DNA from: a virus
DNA: 64,000 bases
Direction: 5' to 3' (one strand)
Virus record (IMG/VR): IMGVR_UViG_3300032246_001180
Coordinates: 62,001 to 126,000 of that record
Made by a program: the position numbers and the translations under genes. This document shows positions 59,424 to 64,000 of this stretch, one piece after another. Position 1 is the stretch's first letter; each line of letters opens with the position of its first letter. The notes under the pieces are model-generated. The model did no database searches and was not told where the DNA came from. It was given only the letters and a program-made list of their open reading frames with translations.

Positions 59424-59711
59424 ATGATCCATGATTTGTTCCGACCCACACTTGAATGGATAAAAGATGATTGGACTTCTAATCGCTTGCGTTTTGTTGT
59501 TGAGTTGTTTGCTTGGGCTATTAGCATCGGGTGTTCTATTACTATGGCAACCACAGTCCCGAATCCTCCTTTACTCACGCTATATCCTATTTGGATTTCT
59601 GGCTGTGCTATGTATGCTTGGGCTGCTTATACTCGGAAATCTTTTGGGATGCTTGCTAACTACCTACTGTTAACAACTATTGATACTATTGGTTTAATTC
59701 GGATGTTATAA
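59424..59711 (+). CDS. Membrane protein, three TM
   Basis: 95 residues with about three membrane segments (VVELFAWAISIGCSIT, IWISGCAMYAWAAY, LLLTTIDTIGLI). Similar small membrane proteins occur in aquatic phages. Coupled to next. Confidence 0.5.
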   Translation: MIHDLFRPTLEWIKDDWTSNRLRFVVELFAWAISIGCSITMATTVPNPPLLTLYPIWISGCAMYAWAAYTRKSFGMLANYLLLTTIDTIGLIRML

Positions 59712-59860
59712 TGTGGCGACTATGGGCAAAAGCACTTGGAGAAAAATATGGTAGAACGGATCGTGAGGCGGATAAAATCGCTATCATCAGAACAATTATC
59801 GTTGTATCTTATCTCATTACTAATTCTTTTATTATTGCTGGGGTTTTAAGGCATTGGTAA
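59711..59860 (+). CDS. Small membrane peptide
   Basis: 49 residues, TAATG start. Basic N-half, one membrane segment (IIRTIIVVSYLITNSFIIAG). Partner of the preceding membrane protein by position. Confidence 0.45.
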   Translation: MWRLWAKALGEKYGRTDREADKIAIIRTIIVVSYLITNSFIIAGVLRHW

Positions 59861-59863
59861 ACC

Positions 59864-60436
59864 ATGACATTTGAAACTATTGTTATTGATGATGTATTGC
59901 CAAAAGAATATGCCGATAAGATAGAAAGAATACACATTAGTGGATCCTTTCCTTGGACTTTCAACGTTGATATGACTTTGCCGGCTGAGTTAAGAACGAA
60001 ACTACCTAATTATATTAACACTCCAGGTTTTACCCATGCATCGGTACATCTTAAAAAACAAGTTAGTCAATATATTGCCCAATTTGCTAAAATAGTTTAT
60101 TATACTTTACAGAAAATAAACTATACAAAAAGTTATGAAATAATTGTTTGTCGTTCCTTTATGTTGTTGCCAACTCCTAAAGTTGAGGAATTTACAACTA
60201 AACATATAGATACGGAAACACCTCATTTGGTTATTTTATATTATGTGAATGATACCGATGGAGATACCTATTTATTCGGTAAAGAAAAAGATAGTGAGCT
60301 GGTACAAAAAGTTTCGCCTCAAAAAAATCGAGCTGTAATTTTTGACGGATCAAATTACCATGCAAGTAGTTTGCCAACCAACAAACATAGAATTGTAATG
60401 AACTTTAATCTTGAAATTGAAAATGATGACCTATGA
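59864..60436 (+). CDS. 2OG-Fe(II) oxygenase-like
   Basis: 190 residues. KHIDTETPHLVILYYVND gives H-x-D, and YHASSLPTNKHRIVMNFN the distal His and Arg, spaced as in prolyl-hydroxylase-type oxygenases. Third such protein in the window; substrate unknown. Overlaps next by 4 bases. Confidence 0.65.
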   Translation: MTFETIVIDDVLPKEYADKIERIHISGSFPWTFNVDMTLPAELRTKLPNYINTPGFTHASVHLKKQVSQYIAQFAKIVYYTLQKINYTKSYEIIVCRSFMLLPTPKVEEFTTKHIDTETPHLVILYYVNDTDGDTYLFGKEKDSELVQKVSPQKNRAVIFDGSNYHASSLPTNKHRIVMNFNLEIENDDL

Positions 60437-61041
60437 ATATTTTTTATCTTGACAATCATCCACAAACGTGTGCAGAAATGCACGTTGATAAACATTGCAT
60501 AAAGATGATACTTGAATATGCTCAATTACTTTCTACCGCACACCGTGTTCTTGACGGCGTTCTTACTGTTGGTCTATCTGAGTCTGGTCGCAAACGGAAG
60601 CAATACGTTCTCTCTGATAGCCGTGAGCAAATGCTTTATTCCGCTACTCATGTTAATCATCCTTCAGCAGTTTGGGTAAGACAAAGTGTTCAAAACTATA
60701 TGTGGTTAGCTGAACTACTTGAATGTCTTTGTGGTGAATACTCTTATCGATATGGTAAAGTACATAAAGTACAACGTGATGGTCTTATGCAACTATTGAA
60801 GAATGAATTCCCTAAGAATCTTCCTATTGCACCGTTCACAGAACCCACACCAGCTATGCCTGATGATGTAAAAGTGGTAGGTGATTCTGTTGCTTCTTAT
60901 CACAATTATTATTTCAAAAACAAGCAACATCTTATTTCTTGGAAAGGTAAGATAAATAGTAGACCAACTCCTCCTTGGTGGAGTGAATTATGTTTGAATG
61001 CCTTATCAGAAGAAAATAGAAAACTTGGATTGGAATATTAA
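60433..61041 (+). CDS. Conserved T4-like phage protein (LDxxPxxCAxxHxDKH family)
   Basis: 202 residues. IFYLDNHPQTCAEMHVDKH and MILEYAQLLSTAHRVLDG recur in a family of marine T4-like phages; the two His and Cys could bind metal. C-terminal RPTPPWWSE. Function unknown. Confidence 0.6.
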   Translation: MNIFYLDNHPQTCAEMHVDKHCIKMILEYAQLLSTAHRVLDGVLTVGLSESGRKRKQYVLSDSREQMLYSATHVNHPSAVWVRQSVQNYMWLAELLECLCGEYSYRYGKVHKVQRDGLMQLLKNEFPKNLPIAPFTEPTPAMPDDVKVVGDSVASYHNYYFKNKQHLISWKGKINSRPTPPWWSELCLNALSEENRKLGLEY

Positions 61042-61322
61042 TGCCCACATATGATTTTATGAATAGTGTTACTAACGAAGTCGAAGAACATCGTATGTCT
61101 TACACCGAATTGGATGACTTTCTAAAAAATAATCCGAATTTATCTCGTCATTTTTCACCCGAAAATCTTCCAATTTTTGGTGATGGTATGCGTATGAATA
61201 CTCCTGGTATGGGTCAACCAGATTCTACTTTTGAAAAATATGTAATTGGTCGTATGAAAGAAACAATTCCAGGTAATACAATCAAAGACGGACACAAAAC
61301 AAAAGGATCAAGAGAATGGTAA
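61041..61322 (+). CDS. FmdB-like small protein without zinc Cys
   Basis: 93 residues. Begins MPTYDFMNSVTNEVEEHRMS like phage FmdB-type proteins, but lacks their CxxC pairs. The later part has a Gly/Met-rich region. T4-like phages carry similar forms, role unknown. Confidence 0.5.
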   Translation: MPTYDFMNSVTNEVEEHRMSYTELDDFLKNNPNLSRHFSPENLPIFGDGMRMNTPGMGQPDSTFEKYVIGRMKETIPGNTIKDGHKTKGSREW

Positions 61323-61471
61323 TTGACAAAGTGCAGATACCTTATCTTCTAACACCAAAGAAACCAACTCACCGTAAAGTTGAGCCTGTAACTCCTATTG
61401 TACCAACACAAAAAGTGCAACGGGAAATTCCTCGTTTGTTTACATATGAACCGAGTAAAAAAAGAAAATGA
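61316..61471 (+). CDS. Small Pro/Lys-rich protein
   Basis: 51 residues, overlapping the previous gene by 7 bases and ending 6 bases before the exonuclease gene. VQIPYLLTPKKPTHRKVEP; basic end. Unknown. Confidence 0.4.
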   Translation: MVIDKVQIPYLLTPKKPTHRKVEPVTPIVPTQKVQREIPRLFTYEPSKKRK

Positions 61472-61477
61472 TATATA

Positions 61478-62134
61478 ATGTTCAACTATTGTCCACCAAA
61501 AGAATTACCTGATTTACAATCAGAAACTTTCCCTGACGGAAAAAGATATTACAAATTACTTGATGGTACAAAACTACCTTCTGTAACTACCGTATTGGGT
61601 GCTATGAAAAAAGATGCAATCATGGCATGGCGCCAGCGTGTTGGTGAAGCCACCGCTAATGCAATATCAAAGAAAGCCACGGGTCGTGGTACTAACGTAC
61701 ATACTTTGTGTGAACGATATTTGAACAATGAAGATATGGGCACCATGATGCCTGATGCATTAGAGATGTTCTATTCTCTAAAACCATTTTTGAATAATAT
61801 CAATAATATACACTACCAAGAACAGGCACTTTGGTCTAAACAATTAGGTTTGGCCGGTCGTGTAGACTGTATTGGTGAATATAATGGCGAGTTATCAGTT
61901 ATAGATTTTAAAACTTCCAAAAAAATCAAAACCAAAGTTCAGATTGAAGATTACTTCTGGCAGACCGCAGCGTATGCTTTGATGTATGAGGAGATGATTG
62001 GACTTCCAATCAATAACCTTGTTGTTATTATGGCTGTAGAAAATGAACAACCTTTAGTATTTGAAGAAAAAACGGAAAACCACATTGATGGGTTGGTGAA
62101 AGCAATTCAATTTTATAAGGACCAATACAAATGA
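61478..62134 (+). CDS. PD-(D/E)XK exonuclease (MGME1/Cas4-like)
   Basis: 218 residues. GRVD (D130) and VIDFKTSKK (D143, K145) form the nuclease core, with QTAAYALMYEE as the downstream QxxxY motif, and GRGTNVHTLCERYL as the N-terminal conserved part. Matches exonucleases of the MGME1/RecB/Cas4 type found in T4-like phages. Degrades DNA ends; probably recombination or repair. Confidence 0.8.
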   Translation: MFNYCPPKELPDLQSETFPDGKRYYKLLDGTKLPSVTTVLGAMKKDAIMAWRQRVGEATANAISKKATGRGTNVHTLCERYLNNEDMGTMMPDALEMFYSLKPFLNNINNIHYQEQALWSKQLGLAGRVDCIGEYNGELSVIDFKTSKKIKTKVQIEDYFWQTAAYALMYEEMIGLPINNLVVIMAVENEQPLVFEEKTENHIDGLVKAIQFYKDQYK

Positions 62135-62766
62135 GTTTACAATTGTTATTTGATTATATTTGGATTAGAAAATTAAATTTAAATGTTAATACGATTAAAC
62201 AATCATGTATCAAAATGGAAAGTTTTATCAATGAGAACTTTCCCGACTATAAACAAAATCCACTTTACGAACAAACAAACAAAGTATTGGAATCAAATTC
62301 ACCTGATACAACAAATGCATATTTTGATTACAATTTAATGTTGTATCCTCAACAAGGATTTCATGAGTTGTTTGTATCAATAAGAGAAACATTCAATTTA
62401 GTCAGAAAAAAAAATAATGTAAAATTTAATCAATTCTATATGCAATGTTGGTTGAATACTTATGATGTAGGTCAAAAATTAGAATGGCATGGCCATTTTC
62501 CACCAGAAGTTAAATCTTGGCATGGGTTTTATTGTGTGAATGTTAAAGATTCTGTAACCTCATACAGAATTCCACCAAATGGTAAATTAGTTAATCTAAA
62601 CTGTAAAGATGATTTACTGGTAATCAGTAAGAGCGATGGAGATACACATTGTACTTCAGATTGGAATTATGAAAACGACAAAAGAATTACAATTGCTTTT
62701 GATATCGTACCAGCTCCATTCATAGCTTCACAGAAGATGTTACTTAATCACTGGATACCATTATAA
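62131..62766 (+). CDS. 2OG-Fe(II) oxygenase-like protein
   Basis: 211 residues. EWHGHFPPEVKSWHGFYCVN and GDTHCTSDWNYENDKRITIAF give the His, second His/acid and Arg pattern of a double-stranded beta-helix oxygenase. Fourth in the window, all diverged. The last bases overlap a TATAAATA box. Confidence 0.55.
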   Translation: MSLQLLFDYIWIRKLNLNVNTIKQSCIKMESFINENFPDYKQNPLYEQTNKVLESNSPDTTNAYFDYNLMLYPQQGFHELFVSIRETFNLVRKKNNVKFNQFYMQCWLNTYDVGQKLEWHGHFPPEVKSWHGFYCVNVKDSVTSYRIPPNGKLVNLNCKDDLLVISKSDGDTHCTSDWNYENDKRITIAFDIVPAPFIASQKMLLNHWIPL

Positions 62767-62769
62767 ATA
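62762..62769 (+). promoter_or_regulatory. T4-type late promoter TATAAATA
   Basis: Exact box 24 bases before the secreted nuclease gene, spanning the previous stop. An AAAGGGG ribosome site follows. Confidence 0.7.
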
Positions 62770-62792
62770 TACCCCATACAAAAGGGGTAATA

Positions 62793-63629
62793 ATGAAAAC
62801 TATAAAAACAATCTTTGGTATCACGTTAATTGGTTTATTACTGATTTCGATTAACAATGCGTTTGCATGGACACAAAGACCTAATTTTCCACAAGAGCAA
62901 TGTGCAGTTCACGCACCTTACGGATTTCCACAGGCCGCAGGTTCACCAATCTGCCGTCAAGCATATTATGTTGACTATGATGCAGCTGCAAAGTTGCCAA
63001 AGGTTGTAACATACACTTTAACACCACCAAATGCAATAGGTTGTGTTGCTAGAACTAACGCATTTACAGCAGACCAATCGATTCAGAATGGCGCCAGACC
63101 AGATGACTACGCAGCCACAGGTTACGATAAAGGTCATATGGCACCTGATGGTGATTTAAGTTGGGACCAACAAGTTGAATATGAATCGTTTTTGATGACC
63201 AATATGAGTCCTCAAGCAGGTTCATTGAACAGAGGTATTTGGAAGTTGTTGGAAACATCTGTGCGTGGCTGGGTTGTACAACGCAATCAAGTATATACAA
63301 TTTATGTTGGTGGTGTTTACAACGCAAATGATAAACGAATTGGTACTGGTGTTGTTGTACCAAATGCATTTTATAAAATTGTAATTAATCAATCAACAAA
63401 CGAAGTTGCTGGTTGGTATTTCCCTCATGTGGCACCTTATCCAAATTTAGGTAATGATTTGACAAAGTTTAGAGCAAGTGTTGGACAAATACAACAAGCA
63501 GCAGGTGTACGTTTTGGTTTCCCAGCAACAGCAAGAGAGATAGCAGTTGGTCAAGAATGGCCAGTTGATTATGGTGCATTAACAAACGCTAAGCGTGCTA
63601 AATGTGGTAGTAATGCATCTGCTGATTGA
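62793..63629 (+). CDS. Secreted non-specific DNase (NUC/EndA type)
   Basis: 278 residues. Signal peptide to NAFA-W (residue 25). GYDKGHMAPDGD (about 110-121) is the DRGH-type active site with Lys for Arg, and SLNRGIWKLLE supplies the Asn/Glu metal residues. Four Cys. Serratia-type nucleases cut DNA and RNA. Late promoter plus export means it acts in the periplasm or outside at the end of infection. Confidence 0.82.
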   Translation: MKTIKTIFGITLIGLLLISINNAFAWTQRPNFPQEQCAVHAPYGFPQAAGSPICRQAYYVDYDAAAKLPKVVTYTLTPPNAIGCVARTNAFTADQSIQNGARPDDYAATGYDKGHMAPDGDLSWDQQVEYESFLMTNMSPQAGSLNRGIWKLLETSVRGWVVQRNQVYTIYVGGVYNANDKRIGTGVVVPNAFYKIVINQSTNEVAGWYFPHVAPYPNLGNDLTKFRASVGQIQQAAGVRFGFPATAREIAVGQEWPVDYGALTNAKRAKCGSNASAD

Positions 63630-63652
63630 CTTTTTAGCAAGGAGCATATATA

Positions 63653-63784
63653 ATGAACTTTAAACGTAAAAAAACAAAGAGGTGCGTTCGTTGTACAATG
63701 TGTACACAGCATCGATGGTTAGGTAACAACAAAGGTCGTAAACCTATCCGTGATATGCGAAACGAACAAAAAGAATTGTTGTAA
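63653..63784 (+). CDS. Small basic zinc-knuckle protein
   Basis: 43 residues, AAGGAG upstream. RCVRCTMCTQHRWLGNNK: three Cys plus His, very basic. T4-like phages carry this small protein, unknown role. Its stop lies three bases before the tmRNA acceptor hairpin. Confidence 0.55.
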   Translation: MNFKRKKTKRCVRCTMCTQHRWLGNNKGRKPIRDMRNEQKELL

Positions 63785-63786
63785 TC

Positions 63787-64000
63787 CCTTCTAAGCGAAG
63801 GACTTCTGGACGGGGGTGCGAATCCCCCCAGCTCCACCAATTATCTACTTTTATCCGGAAACAGATAATTATTCGGATTAAATAAAAGTGTATAATTGAT
63901 GGGGCTGCATAGTTTCGACAGGGGTAGATAGTAAAGACGGCAACACGGTAGGCGATGACCGTTAATCAAGCAAAACAAGTAAACGCAAACGATAGCGAAT
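63787..64000 (+). ncRNA. ssrA: Circularly permuted (two-piece) tmRNA gene, partial
   Basis: Acceptor piece first: hairpin CCTTC/GAAGG (63787-63801), P2 strand ACTTCTG (63802-63808), T-arm GGGGG-TGCGAAT-CCCCC (63812-63828), CAGCTCC and ACCA to 63839. Then a 61-base spacer (63840-63900) with AATTATCT/AGATAATT arms. The coding piece starts at 63901 with GGGGCTG, pairing with CAGCTCC over 7 bp including a G3-U alanine identity pair; CAGGGGT (63919-63925) pairs with the P2 strand. The tag starts at GCA 63985 and reads A-N-D-S-E before the window ends. Confidence 0.88.

Noticed and set aside
63802-63839. End of an ordinary tRNA
   Set aside because: No tRNA 5' half precedes it; its acceptor strand pairs with GGGGCTG downstream, as expected for a permuted tmRNA.
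63634-63840. Minus-strand frame across the tmRNA acceptor piece
   Set aside because: Overlaps a structured RNA and a plus-strand gene; no ribosome site; every other gene is on the plus strand.
63891-63896. TATAAT just before the tmRNA coding piece
   Set aside because: Only four bases separate it from the mature start and there is no -35; more likely part of the transcribed spacer.
1-64000. CRISPR arrays, insertion sequences, rRNA
   Set aside because: No regularly spaced direct repeats, transposase motifs or rRNA-like stretches were seen on reading the window.

Overview
This window is part of a large, AT-rich, tailed-phage genome of the T4-like (Tevenvirinae-related) type. All 140-odd credible genes read on the + strand, they are packed with ATGA/TAATG overlaps, and the replication and nucleotide genes are the usual marine and freshwater T4-like set: a gp61-type primase, ThyX, class I ribonucleotide reductase alpha and beta, a T4 RNase H-type nuclease, PhoH, MazG-like and CobS-like proteins. 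TATAAATA late-promoter boxes precede several virion or lysis-type genes. The host is probably a betaproteobacterium. The phage carries two TctC/Bug-type periplasmic binding proteins, a family hugely expanded in Burkholderiales, and a circularly permuted (two-piece) tmRNA gene, an arrangement known from one betaproteobacterial lineage as well as alphaproteobacteria and cyanobacteria. The host call is an inference.

Layout. 1-2.6 kb: surface-sugar enzymes (glycosyltransferase-like genes and a sugar-nucleotide epimerase). 2.7-11.4 kb: late genes, several starting with a peptide like the T4 capsid-targeting sequence; they include a KxDG ligase-like protein, a nucleotidyltransferase-kinase fusion and a fibrinogen-like lectin domain protein. 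11.4-18.9 kb: lysis and envelope genes (overlapping spanin pair, GH19 endolysin, exported Cys-repeat protein, DUF4337-like membrane protein, probable holin) with a QueC-like PP-loop enzyme between them. 18.9-29.5 kb: replication and nucleotide metabolism. 29.5-37.1 kb: middle genes (CobT-like VWA/HExxH protein, MazG-like, oxygenase, methyltransferase, PD-(D/E)XK nuclease). 37.1-52.5 kb: a long run of very small early-type genes, divided into transcription units by a recurring module of stem-loop plus sigma70-like promoter; it includes a Gp88-like protein, two AAA+ ATPases and a large unexplained structured RNA at 48.69-48.89 kb. 52.5-64 kb: phosphoesterase, DnaQ-like exonuclease, epimerase, the tandem TctC/Bug pair, further oxygenases, an MGME1/Cas4-like exonuclease, a secreted DNase with a late promoter, and the permuted tmRNA cut by the window end.

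How the parts fit. Strong sigma70-like promoters would let host polymerase express the small-gene block early; replication and dNTP genes support DNA synthesis; late genes with TATAAATA boxes build virions, package internal proteins and lyse the cell. Envelope-directed genes (solute-binding proteins, lipoproteins, an entericidin-like peptide, secreted nuclease) suggest that the phage remodels the host periplasm during infection.

The points most worth following up are the permuted phage tmRNA, the tandem solute-binding proteins, the promoter modules whose differing inverted-repeat arms still pair, and the 200-nt structured RNA. Functions were assigned by reading motifs without database searches; names of DUF-type families are from memory.
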